Part shown: piece by piece, positions 7,820-15,702 of the stretch
Layout of the letters: every line of letters begins with the position of its first letter
Numbering within the stretch: position 1 is the first letter of the stretch
NCBI GenBank assembly: GCA_036269915.1
Contig: DATBDM010000210.1
Span: 1 to 31,806, forward strand
DNA from: DATBDM01 sp036269915
Lineage (GTDB): Bacteria; Actinomycetota; Thermoleophilia; Solirubrobacterales; Solirubrobacteraceae
Reading direction: 5' to 3'
DNA: 31,806 nt
Position numbers and translations under genes: made by a program
The notes under the pieces: generated by a model
Told to the model about the DNA's origin: nothing
Seen by the model: only the letters and a program-made list of their open reading frames with translations
Database searches by the model: none

Positions 7820-8349
7820 GGAAGGTCGACCCTGCGCAGGTCGAGCACCGGCAGGCCGTCGGTGGGCGCGTCCCACGCGCCGTCGCCGAGCGACGCCCGC
7901 ACGCCGGCCTCCACCGCCGCGAGGTAGTCGCGCGCGATCGCGCAACGGCCCTCCGCCACGGCCGCGGCGAAGCGCGCGCGGGAGGCCGCGCGGCCGACGT
8001 AGGCCCACACGCGCGCGCGGATGTCGACGTCGACCTGGCCGCTGACGTCGACGCGCTCGTAGTTGCGCTCGCGGTCGTCGAGCCGCACGAGGGCGTCATC
8101 GTCGACCGGGACGCAGATGCCGTCGACGCTCGCCCGCGCATCCGGCACGACGTCCAGGAAGGCGACGCACAGCGCCGGGCGCGACCCGTCCGGTGCCAGG
8201 TAGCGCTTGTAGCCCGGGAGGTCGACCGTGTTGTCCATCGCCACGCCCCAGGCGCGGCGGTACCCGTCGAGGCGGGCGCGACGGCCCCGGGCCGCGACCA
8301 GCGAGCCGTAGCCGAAGACTACGTCGTGCCGAAGTCCGTCGCCTTCCAC
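7816..8349 (-). CDS. Gamma-glutamylcyclotransferase-like (GGCT/AIG2 fold) protein
   Basis: About 177 residues. The N-terminal VVFGYGSLVA is the substrate-binding YGSL loop of the GGCT-like fold, and LDDRERNYERVDV carries the glutamate that acts as acid/base in gamma-glutamyl cyclotransferases. Such enzymes release 5-oxoproline from gamma-glutamyl peptides or amines; the exact substrate here is unknown. No ATG lies upstream of the YGSL motif. The best start is GTG at 8347-8349, with a GAGGGCGGGAA purine stretch just before it, which overlaps the end of the lipoprotein gene by 31 nt. An internal Met (at GVAMDN) would delete the YGSL motif and is rejected. The gene is therefore probably translated from the lipoprotein transcript. 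Its stop shares CTAG with the PucR-type gene. Confidence 0.78.
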   Translation of the reverse strand: MEGDGLRHDVVFGYGSLVAARGRRARLDGYRRAWGVAMDNTVDLPGYKRYLAPDGSRPALCVAFLDVVPDARASVDGICVPVDDDALVRLDDRERNYERVDVSGQVDVDIRARVWAYVGRAASRARFAAAVAEGRCAIARDYLAAVEAGVRASLGDGAWDAPTDGLPVLDLRRVDLP

Positions 8350-8732
8350 TTCCCGCCCTCGCGGACGAACCGGAAGGTCGCCGTCGGGCCGTCCTTGCCG
8401 CGGCGCACGACGGCGGTGGCGCTCGAGCCCTTGATGGTCACCTTCTGCACGCTGAGGTCGAAGTCGTCGGCGTCGGCGATCGCCTTGTCCATCTCCTGCC
8501 CGCACGAGGTGCCCGCCTGGTTGAGCTTGTCGACGAGCTCGCGCGCGAGGATGTCGGAGCAGATCTTCTGCGCATCCTTGCGCTGGCCGTCCTTGGCGAG
8601 GTCGGAGACGACCTGCGCGACGTCGCCCTGCGCGCCGCTGAACTGACCGGACGTGGTGCCGGTCGACGAGGTGCAGCCGGCCACGCCGAGCGCGGCCGCG
8701 ACCAGCACGACGGTGAGGAAGCGGGGAACCAT
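8319..8732 (-). CDS. Small lipoprotein, DUF4878-like/NTF2-fold candidate
   Basis: The product has 137 residues. A type II signal peptide (VPRFLTVVLVAAALGVAGC) puts the lipidated cysteine at residue 20, followed by a Ser/Thr/Gly-rich tether. The mature region has AQKICSDILARELVDKLN and a C-terminal strand pair ending FRFVREGGKWKATDFG, the pattern of small NTF2-like DUF4878 lipoproteins; it also has two further cysteines (KICSD and TSCGQ) that could pair. It should sit on the outer face of the cytoplasmic membrane; no activity is known. TAGGCT (8746-8741) ends 8 nt before the ATG, so it likely heads its own near-leaderless transcript and brings along the overlapping GGCT-like gene. Confidence 0.8.
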   Translation of the reverse strand: MVPRFLTVVLVAAALGVAGCTSSTGTTSGQFSGAQGDVAQVVSDLAKDGQRKDAQKICSDILARELVDKLNQAGTSCGQEMDKAIADADDFDLSVQKVTIKGSSATAVVRRGKDGPTATFRFVREGGKWKATDFGTT

Positions 8733-8740
8733 CTCGCCGA

Positions 8741-8760
8741 AGCCTATCCACGGTTACCAT
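8741..8760. promoter_or_regulatory. Back-to-back -10 boxes for the lipoprotein and TetR genes
   Basis: Minus-strand TAGGCT (8746-8741) ends 8 nt before the lipoprotein ATG. Plus-strand TACCAT (8755-8760) ends 7 nt before GTG 8768. Only 8 bp separate the two hexamers, so polymerases on the two promoters should exclude each other, and a TetR dimer bound here could control both. Confidence 0.5.
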
Positions 8761-8767
8761 CGGGATG

Positions 8768-9412
8768 GTGACCCACCCGTCGCCAGCCGCTCCGCGAGGC
8801 CGTCATGCGCCTCCGCTCGAGATCCGTCAGGACCGTCAGCGGCAGCGGCTGTTCAGTGCGGCGGCATCGGTCTTCGCCCGCTCGGGCTACGCCGACGCGA
8901 GCGCGGAGGCCATCGCGCGCGAGGCCGGGATGTCGAAGGCGACCTTCTACGAGCACTTCGACAACAAGGAGGACTGCATCGTCGCGCTCTTCGACGCGGC
9001 GGTGGGCGTCCTCGACGGCGCGATGCGCGCGGCGGGCGAGGCACAGGCCGCCGCCGACCTCACCACGCGCGTGCAGGCGACGGTGCGCGCCTTCCTGCAG
9101 GTGCTGTCGGACTACCCCGACGAGTCGCAGACGCTGCTGGTCGAGATCGTCGGCGCGGGCCCGCGCGCGATGCAGCGCCGCGACGCCGCGCTCGACCGTA
9201 TCGCGACGGCAATCGACGGCTACAACCAGACCGACGCGGAGCGCGGCGCGGCACGGCGCTTCTCCTCCTTCGACGATGCCTTCGCGATCGTCGGAGCGGT
9301 CGTCGAGCTCGCCTCGCGCCACCTGCGCAAACGGCGCACCGAGGACATCCGCGAGCTCGAGCCGGTCATCGAGCGCGTGGCGCTCGGCCTGGTCGGGTTC
9401 CCACCAGGGTGA
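8768..9412 (+). CDS. TetR/AcrR-family transcriptional regulator
   Basis: About 214 residues. The N-terminal helix-turn-helix runs from RQRLFSAAASVFARSGYADA through SAEAIAREAGMSKATFYEHF, with DNKEDCIVALFDAA closing the TetR DNA-binding domain; the rest is an all-helical ligand/dimer domain. TetR proteins usually repress adjacent efflux or metabolic genes until a small hydrophobic ligand binds. An ATG at 8765 is immediately followed by GTG at 8768. I take GTG because TACCAT (8755-8760) then sits at the 7-nt spacing used by neighbouring genes; the difference is one residue. It overlaps the uracil-DNA glycosylase by GTGA and is the first gene of the TetR-UDG-MFS operon, whose exporter is the likeliest regulated target. 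Confidence 0.9.
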   Translation: MTHPSPAAPRGRHAPPLEIRQDRQRQRLFSAAASVFARSGYADASAEAIAREAGMSKATFYEHFDNKEDCIVALFDAAVGVLDGAMRAAGEAQAAADLTTRVQATVRAFLQVLSDYPDESQTLLVEIVGAGPRAMQRRDAALDRIATAIDGYNQTDAERGAARRFSSFDDAFAIVGAVVELASRHLRKRRTEDIRELEPVIERVALGLVGFPPG

Positions 9413-10092
9413 GCGGGGCCCTCGCCGCCCTCGAGGCGGAGCTGACCGGCTGCCGGCGCTGCCCGCGGCTCGTGGCGTGGCGCGAGCAGGTCGCGCGCGA
9501 GAAGCGCGCGGCCTTCCGCGACGAGACCTACTGGGGCCGGCCCGTGCCGGGGCTCGGCGATCCGCGGGCGCGGCTCGTGCTGCTCGGGCTCGCGCCCGCC
9601 GCGCACGGCGCCAACCGCACCGGCCGCATGTTCACCGGCGACCGCTCGGGCGACTTCCTGTTCGCCGGTCTGCACCGCGCGGGCTACGCCAACCAGGCGC
9701 TCTCGCACCACCGCGGCGACGGGCTCGAGCTGCGCGACTGCTTCATCACCGCCGCGGTCCGCTGCGCGCCCCCGCAGAACAAGCCGCTGCCCGCCGAGCG
9801 CGACAACTGCGCGCACTGGCTGGCGGCCGAGCTCGCGCTGCTCGAGCGCGCGCGGGTGGTCCTGTGCCTCGGCGCCTTCGGCTGGGAGGCGGCGCTGCGC
9901 GCGCTGCCGCTGTTCGGCGCCCCTGTGCCGCGGCCCCGGCCGCGGTTCGCCCACGGCGGCGAGCACGTCGCCGGGCGCGTGACGCTGCTCGGCTGCTTCC
10001 ACCCGTCCCAGCAGAACACCTTCACGGGCCGGCTGACGCCCGCGATGCTCGACGCGGTGCTCGCCCGCGCCCGCGAGCTCTCGACGGAATGA
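9409..10092 (+). CDS. udgB: Family-5 (UdgB-type) uracil-DNA glycosylase with Fe-S cluster
   Basis: The product has 227 residues. It has the motif 1 loop LGLAPAAHGANRTGRMFTGD (about 59-78) in the family-5 form lacking the usual polar catalytic residue, the DNA-intercalation motif HPSQQNT (198-204), and four cysteines at 15, 18, 119 and 134 (CRRC, RCAPP, NCAHW) that ligate the 4Fe-4S cluster of family-4/5 enzymes. Family-5 enzymes remove uracil and also hypoxanthine or other deaminated bases from double-stranded DNA. The GTG start overlaps the TetR stop (GTGA) and its own stop overlaps the MFS start (ATGA). Placement between a TetR regulator and an exporter, just ahead of lhr, suggests a stress-response role (inference). 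Confidence 0.9.
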   Translation: MSGALAALEAELTGCRRCPRLVAWREQVAREKRAAFRDETYWGRPVPGLGDPRARLVLLGLAPAAHGANRTGRMFTGDRSGDFLFAGLHRAGYANQALSHHRGDGLELRDCFITAAVRCAPPQNKPLPAERDNCAHWLAAELALLERARVVLCLGAFGWEAALRALPLFGAPVPRPRPRFAHGGEHVAGRVTLLGCFHPSQQNTFTGRLTPAMLDAVLARARELSTE

Positions 10093-11282
10093 GGCGCTAC
10101 CGCGAGGTCTTGAAGGTGCCGCACGTCGCGGCGCTCGTCGTCTGGATGATGCTGTCGCGGCTGCCGATCGGGATCAACGGCCTCGCCGTGATCCTCTTCC
10201 TGCGCGCCGAGACCGGCTCGTTCGCGGTCGCGGGCGCCGTGGCCGGCGGCCTGGCGGTGGGCGGCGCGGCGGGCGCGCAGCTCGTCGGCGGGCTCGTCGA
10301 CCGGCTCGGCGCGCGGGTGCTGCTGCTGGTCGCCGCGCTGCACGCGGTGTCGCTCGGCGCGCTCGTCGCCGGCGGCGTCGGCGGCGCACCGGCGCCGCTG
10401 CTGATCGCCCTCGGCATCGCGGCCGGCGCCAGCGTGCCCCCGACCTCGTCGGTGCTGCGCTCGCTGTGGCCGACCCTGCTCGGCGACCGGCACGACCTGC
10501 GCCAAGCCGCCTACGCGATCGACTCGGTCGGCGTCGAGCTGCTGTTCACGCTCGGCCCGCTGCTGACCGCCCTGCTCGCGACGCTCGTGGCGCCGGCCGC
10601 GGCACTCGCCGTCTCCGCGGTCGCCGTGCTCGTGGGAACGGTCGCCTTCGTCGCACAGCCGGGGGTCGACGCCGGCGGCACGCCGAAGCCCGCTGGCGGC
10701 CGGCTCGCCGGCGCGCTGCGCTCCCCCGGCGTGCTGACGCTCGCGCTCACCTCGGTCCCGGCGGGCATCGGCCTGGGCATCTGCGAGGTCGCGATCCCGG
10801 CCTTCAGCAGCGCGCACGGGGCGGCCAACCGCGCCGGCCTGCTGCTCGCGATCTGGTCGGTGTCCAGCGCGGTCGGCGGAATCCTCTACGGCGCGATGCG
10901 CCGGCCGCCGTTGCAGAAGGCGCACATCGCGGTCTCGCTCCTGCTGCCGCTCAGCCTGCTGCCGCTCGCGACGGCGCCGAGCCTCGCCGCGATGGCGCTG
11001 CTGGTCATCCCGGCGGGCCTGTTCATCGCGCCGATGCTCGCCACGCGCAACGAGCTGATCGGCTGGGTCGCGCCGCCCGACGCGCGCACCGAGGCCTTCA
11101 CCTGGCCGCAGACCGCGTTCGTCGGCGGGATCGCGATCGGGGCCGCGCTGGCGGGGACGATCGTGCAGCACTCCGGCTCCTCGCCCGCGTTCCTGGCCGC
11201 GGGCGGCATCGCCGCGCTCGGGGCGGTGATCGCGATCGCGCGCCGGAGCACGGTCGCCGAGCCCCGTTCGTACCCTGTATGA
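10089..11282 (+). CDS. MFS transporter, probable drug/metabolite exporter
   Basis: The 397-residue product has about 12 hydrophobic helices. LVDRLGARVLLLVAAL fits the loop 2-3 region of the major facilitator superfamily, and the sequence shows two six-helix halves around a short central loop (about 195-210, VDAGGTPKPAGGR). Nothing in it defines the substrate. Being in an operon with a TetR repressor, the usual inference is ligand-induced efflux. The ATG at 10089 overlaps the UDG stop as ATGA. Its final codons contain the TACCCT box that may drive lhr separately, and only 1 nt separates its stop from the lhr ATG, so read-through into lhr is also likely. Confidence 0.83.
   Translation: MRRYREVLKVPHVAALVVWMMLSRLPIGINGLAVILFLRAETGSFAVAGAVAGGLAVGGAAGAQLVGGLVDRLGARVLLLVAALHAVSLGALVAGGVGGAPAPLLIALGIAAGASVPPTSSVLRSLWPTLLGDRHDLRQAAYAIDSVGVELLFTLGPLLTALLATLVAPAAALAVSAVAVLVGTVAFVAQPGVDAGGTPKPAGGRLAGALRSPGVLTLALTSVPAGIGLGICEVAIPAFSSAHGAANRAGLLLAIWSVSSAVGGILYGAMRRPPLQKAHIAVSLLLPLSLLPLATAPSLAAMALLVIPAGLFIAPMLATRNELIGWVAPPDARTEAFTWPQTAFVGGIAIGAALAGTIVQHSGSSPAFLAAGGIAALGAVIAIARRSTVAEPRSYPV
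11271..11276 (+). promoter_or_regulatory. TACCCT -10 box for lhr, inside the end of the MFS gene
   Basis: TACCCT ends 7 nt before the lhr ATG at 11284. No clear -35 hexamer is visible and no ribosome site precedes the ATG, which is consistent with a leaderless lhr transcript in addition to operon read-through. Confidence 0.45.
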
Positions 11283-11283
11283 G

Positions 11284-14200
11284 ATGCCGCTCTCGTCGTT
11301 CACCCCGCAGGTCCGAGAGTGGTTCGAGCGGGCCTTCGAGGCGCCCACGCCCGCCCAGTCGCAGGCCTGGCCGGCGATCGCCTCCGGCGAGCACACGCTG
11401 ATCTCCGCGCCGACCGGCTCGGGCAAGACGCTGGCCGCATTCCTGTGGGCGCTCGACCGGCTCGTCGCCGACCCGCCCCCGGAGGACGCGAAGACCCGCC
11501 TGGTCTACGTCTCGCCGCTGAAGGCGCTCTCCTACGACGTCGAGAAGAACCTGCGCGCGCCCCTGCGCGGGATCGGCGCCGACATCTCGGTCGCGATCCG
11601 CACGGGCGACACGCCGCAGAAGGAGCGCCGCGACATGCTGCGCCACCCGCCCGACGTGCTGATCACCACGCCGGAGTCGCTCTACCTGATGCTCACCAGC
11701 CAGGCGCGCGAGATCTTCGCCGACACCGAGCAGGTGATCGTCGACGAGATCCACGCCGTCGCGCAGACCAAGCGCGGCGCGCACATGGCGATCACACTCG
11801 AGCGGCTCGCCGAGCAGGCCGGCCGCGACGTGCAGCGCATCGGCCTCTCCGCGACGCAGAACCCGCTCGAGGAGGTCGGCCGCTTCCTGGTCGGCCCCCA
11901 GCGGACGTGCACGATCGTCGACACCGGCGCGCGCAAGCCGCTCGACCTCAAGATCCACGTGCCGGTCGAGTCGATGCGAGAGCCGGACGAAGTCCGCTCG
12001 GTGACGAGCGAAGCGAGGCAGAAACCGGACACGCGCGACACCGAGCTCGATCCGTTCGCGGGCGGCGAGGCGACCCGCAAGTCGATCTGGCCGGCGATCT
12101 ACCCCGAGATCGTCGAGCTGGTCAGGTCACACCGGTCGACGATCGTCTTCGTCAACAACCGCCGCGGCGCGGAGCGCCTCGCGCTGCGCATCAACGAGCT
12201 GGCGGAGGAGGACATCGCGCGCGCGCACCACGGGTCGCTCGCGCGCGAGGAGCGTCTGGTGATCGAGGACATGCTCAAGGCCGGCGAGCTGCCGTGCCTG
12301 GTCGCGACCTCCTCGCTGGAGCTCGGCATCGACATGGGCGCCGTCGACCTCGTGCTCCAGGTCGAGTCGCCCAAGTCGGTCACCGCCGGCCTTCAGCGCA
12401 TCGGGCGCGCGGGCCACAACGTCGGCGACGTCTCCAAGGGCCGCATCTTCCCCAAGTTCCGCGCCGACCTGCTCGAGTGCGCGGTCGTCGCCCAGCGCAT
12501 GCGCGAGGGGAAGATCGAGCGCACGGTCGTCCCGCGCAACCCGCTCGACGTGCTCGCCCAGCAGATCGTGGCCATCGCGGCCTCGGCGGGAGAGGAGGAT
12601 CCGGTCGTCGTCGACGCGCTGCACGCGCTGCTCAAGCGCACGTACACCTACGGCGAGCTCTCGCGCACCCAGCTCGAGAACGTGCTCGACATGCTCGACG
12701 GCCGCTACCCGTCCGAGGAGTTCGGCGAGCTGCGCCCGCGCATCGTCTGGGACCGCGTCGCCGGCACGATCCGCGCGCGCAAGGGCGCCCGCGCGCTCGC
12801 CATCACCAACGCCGGCACGATCCCCGACCGCGGCCTGTTCAGCGTCAACCTCCCGGACGGCCGCCGCGTCGGCGAGCTCGACGAGGAGATGGTCTACGAG
12901 GCCCGCCCCGGCCAGACGTTCCTGCTCGGCGCGTCGACCTGGCGGATCGAGGACATCACCCGCGACCGCGTGGTCGTCACGCCCGCGCCGGGCGCGCCGG
13001 GCGCCGTGCCGTTCTGGCGCGGCGACTCCGTCGGGCGCCCGAAGGAGCTCGGCGAGGCGATCGGCGCGTTCTCGCGCTGGGCCGTCGAGCAGGACGCCGA
13101 GACGCTGGAGAGCGACTTCGACCTCGACGCGCGCGCCGCGCGGAACCTGCTCGAGTTCCTGCGCGAGCAGCAGGCGGCCACGCGCGTCGTCCCCAGCGAC
13201 CGCACGATCGTCATCGAGCGCTTCCGCGACGAGATCGGCGACTGGCGGCTGTGCATCCTCTCGCCCTACGGCGGCCGCGTCCACGCCGCGTGGGGGCTCG
13301 CGCTGAGCGCGCGCATCCGCGAGGTGCACGGGCTCGAGTCCGACGCGATCTGGTCCGACGACGGCATCATCGTCCACCTCCCCGACGCCGACGAGCCGCC
13401 CGGCGCCGACCTCGTGCTGGTCGATCCGGACGAGATCGAGGACCTCGTCGTCGGCGAGCTCGGCGGCTCGGCGCTGTTCGGCGCCCGCTTCCGCGAGAAC
13501 GCGGGCCGCGCGCTGCTGATCCCGCGCGCCTACCCGGGCCGCCGCACTCCGCTGTGGCAGCAGCGGCTGAAGTCGCAGTCGCTGCTCGAGGTCGCCAAGC
13601 GCTTCGCCCAGTTCCCGATCGTGCTCGAGACCTACCGCGAGTGCCTGCGCGACGTGCTCGACGTGCCCGGCCTGCAGCAGCTCCTGCGCGGCCTGCACAC
13701 GCGCGAGCTCGGCGTGGTCGAGGTCGAGACGGCGACGGCCTCGCCGTTCGCGTCCTCGCTGCTGTTCGACTACGTCGCGACCTACATGTACGAGGGCGAC
13801 ACGCCCAACGCGGAGCGCCGCGCGGCCGCGCTCGCCCTCGACCGCGACCTGCTCGCCGAGCTGCTCGGGCAGGAGGAGCTGCGCGACCTGATCGACCCCG
13901 ACGCGCTCGCCCAGGTCGAGGCCGACCTGCAGCGCACGTCCGAGCGCGCCCGGGCCGAGCACCCCGACGCGCTGCACGACGTGCTGCGCCGCGTCGGCGA
14001 CCTCACGCTCGACGAGCTGCGGCTGCGCGCGGCGCCCGGCGCCGACGTCGAGGCGTGGATCGGGGGCCTCGCCGACGAGCGACGCGCCGTGCGGCTGCGG
14101 GTCGGCGGCGAGGAGCGCTGGGTCGCCGCCGAGGATGCCGGCCTGTTCCGCGACGCGCTCGGCGTCGTGCCGCCCTCCGGGCTGCCCGAGACGTTCCTCG

Positions 14201-15702
14201 CCGACGTCCCCGACGCGATGACCCGGCTCGTGCGGCGCTGGGCGATCACCCACGGCCCGTTCGAGACGGCCGAGCTGCGCGAACGCTACGCCCTCGACCT
14301 CACGCCGGTGCTCGAGGCGCTGGAGCGTGACGGCGAGCTGCTGCGCGGCGAGCTGCGCCCGGGCGGGACGCGGCGCGAGTGGTGCGATCCCGAGGTTCTG
14401 CGGCGGCTGCGGCGCGCCTCGCTGGCGGTCCTGCGCAAGGAGATCGAGCCGGCCGACCAGCGCGCGCTCGCGCGCTTCGGGCCGAGCTGGCAGGGCGTGG
14501 ACCGCCACCCGCCGTCGGGCGCCGGCGTCGACCGCCTGCGCGACGTGCTCGTCCCGTTGCAGGGGCTCGCGCTGCCGCTCGAGGTGTGGGAGCGCGACGT
14601 CCTGCCGCGCCGCACCGGCGCCTACTCGCCGGCGTGGCTGGACCAGCTGTGCGCCTCGGGCGAGGTCGTTTGGGTCGGCGCGGGCGCGCTCGGCCGGCGC
14701 TCCGGCCGCGTCGCGCTGTACTTCCGCGAGGACGCCGCGTTGCTCGGCCCGCCGCCATCCGCGGACGCCCCCGCCGAGCCGGCGCACGAGGCGCTGCGCG
14801 CACGGCTGCGCCAGGGCGCCTGCTTCTTCACCGACCTGCTGGCCGACGTGACCGGGATGCCCACCGAGGAGCTCGTCGAGGCGCTGTGGGACCTCGTCTG
14901 GGCAGGCGAGGTGACCAATGACGCGTGGGCACCGCTGCGCTCCCCGAAGCTGACCGCGACGCCGCCGGGCTGGTCGCAGAAGGCGCGCGCCGAGCGCCGG
15001 CGGACGTTCTCCGCGCGCCGCCGCGGCGCGCAGCCCGCGGTGCAGGGACGCTGGTCGCTGACCGCGCCGCTGTTCGCCGGCGGCGAGGTCGATCCGACCG
15101 GCCGCCGCCGCGCGCAGGCCGAGTTGCTGCTCGAGCGCTACGGCATCGTCACCCGCGAGCAGGTCCTCGCCGAGGGGATCCCCGGGGGCTTCTCCGTCCT
15201 CTACGACCAGTTCGCCGCGCTCGAGACGATCGGGGTCTGCCGGCGCGGCTACTTCGTCGAGGGCCTCGGCGGGGCGCAGTTCGCGCTCCCGGGCGCGGTC
15301 GAGCGGCTGCGCGCGCAGCGCGACGACGACGAGGCGCCGCCGGTCATGCTCGCCGCCACCGACCCCGCGCAGCCCTACGGCGGCGTGCTCAAGTGGCCCA
15401 AGCGCGAGGACGGCGCCCGCTCGCCGGCGCGCGTCGCCGGCGCGTTCGTCGTGCTCGCCGGCTCGGAGCCCGTCGTCTACGTCGAGCGCGGCGGCAAGGG
15501 CCTGATCGTGCTCGTCGACGAGGACGACCCGCGGCTGGGCGCCGCGCTCGAGGCGCTCGCCGACGCCGTGCACACACGGCGCGTCCCGCGGCTCGGGATC
15601 GAGCGCGTGGACGGCGAGCCGGCGGTCGGCTCGGCGTGGGAGGAGCGGCTGCTCGAGCTCGGCTTCCGCGCCGGCCCGCGACGCCTCACGCTGACGTCGT
15701 AG
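11284..15702 (+). CDS. lhr: Lhr-type large superfamily 2 helicase
   Basis: The product has 1472 residues, close to the roughly 1500 of full-length bacterial Lhr. The helicase core has APTGSGKT (Walker A, 42-49), VSPLKAL (76-82), TTPESL (128-133), DEIH (154-157, motif II) and SAT (189-191), then a RecA2 domain with TIVFVNNRRGAERLALR, ATSSLELGIDMGAVDLV and QRIGRAGHN. A winged-helix and Lhr-specific domain follow, and then a long C-terminal region of tandem winged-helix/beta-barrel units. Lhr is an ATP-dependent 3'-5' helicase that unwinds RNA:DNA hybrids. In mycobacteria it is damage-inducible, and uracil-glycosylase activity has been reported for the E. coli C-terminal half. It follows the TetR-UDG-MFS genes by 1 nt, and a Nei-type glycosylase lies downstream. 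Its 3' end overlaps the convergent GGDEF-EAL gene by 17 bp. Confidence 0.96.
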   Translation: MPLSSFTPQVREWFERAFEAPTPAQSQAWPAIASGEHTLISAPTGSGKTLAAFLWALDRLVADPPPEDAKTRLVYVSPLKALSYDVEKNLRAPLRGIGADISVAIRTGDTPQKERRDMLRHPPDVLITTPESLYLMLTSQAREIFADTEQVIVDEIHAVAQTKRGAHMAITLERLAEQAGRDVQRIGLSATQNPLEEVGRFLVGPQRTCTIVDTGARKPLDLKIHVPVESMREPDEVRSVTSEARQKPDTRDTELDPFAGGEATRKSIWPAIYPEIVELVRSHRSTIVFVNNRRGAERLALRINELAEEDIARAHHGSLAREERLVIEDMLKAGELPCLVATSSLELGIDMGAVDLVLQVESPKSVTAGLQRIGRAGHNVGDVSKGRIFPKFRADLLECAVVAQRMREGKIERTVVPRNPLDVLAQQIVAIAASAGEEDPVVVDALHALLKRTYTYGELSRTQLENVLDMLDGRYPSEEFGELRPRIVWDRVAGTIRARKGARALAITNAGTIPDRGLFSVNLPDGRRVGELDEEMVYEARPGQTFLLGASTWRIEDITRDRVVVTPAPGAPGAVPFWRGDSVGRPKELGEAIGAFSRWAVEQDAETLESDFDLDARAARNLLEFLREQQAATRVVPSDRTIVIERFRDEIGDWRLCILSPYGGRVHAAWGLALSARIREVHGLESDAIWSDDGIIVHLPDADEPPGADLVLVDPDEIEDLVVGELGGSALFGARFRENAGRALLIPRAYPGRRTPLWQQRLKSQSLLEVAKRFAQFPIVLETYRECLRDVLDVPGLQQLLRGLHTRELGVVEVETATASPFASSLLFDYVATYMYEGDTPNAERRAAALALDRDLLAELLGQEELRDLIDPDALAQVEADLQRTSERARAEHPDALHDVLRRVGDLTLDELRLRAAPGADVEAWIGGLADERRAVRLRVGGEERWVAAEDAGLFRDALGVVPPSGLPETFLADVPDAMTRLVRRWAITHGPFETAELRERYALDLTPVLEALERDGELLRGELRPGGTRREWCDPEVLRRLRRASLAVLRKEIEPADQRALARFGPSWQGVDRHPPSGAGVDRLRDVLVPLQGLALPLEVWERDVLPRRTGAYSPAWLDQLCASGEVVWVGAGALGRRSGRVALYFREDAALLGPPPSADAPAEPAHEALRARLRQGACFFTDLLADVTGMPTEELVEALWDLVWAGEVTNDAWAPLRSPKLTATPPGWSQKARAERRRTFSARRRGAQPAVQGRWSLTAPLFAGGEVDPTGRRRAQAELLLERYGIVTREQVLAEGIPGGFSVLYDQFAALETIGVCRRGYFVEGLGGAQFALPGAVERLRAQRDDDEAPPVMLAATDPAQPYGGVLKWPKREDGARSPARVAGAFVVLAGSEPVVYVERGGKGLIVLVDEDDPRLGAALEALADAVHTRRVPRLGIERVDGEPAVGSAWEERLLELGFRAGPRRLTLTS

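Noticed and set aside
11240..11276. PafBC-type promoter motif (TTGTCRGTG-N8-TANNNT) upstream of lhr, nei, udgB and the other first genes
   Set aside because: The TANNNT part is present, but the TTGTCRGTG half is not found at the required distance before any of them, so PafBC control of these repair genes is not supported by sequence.
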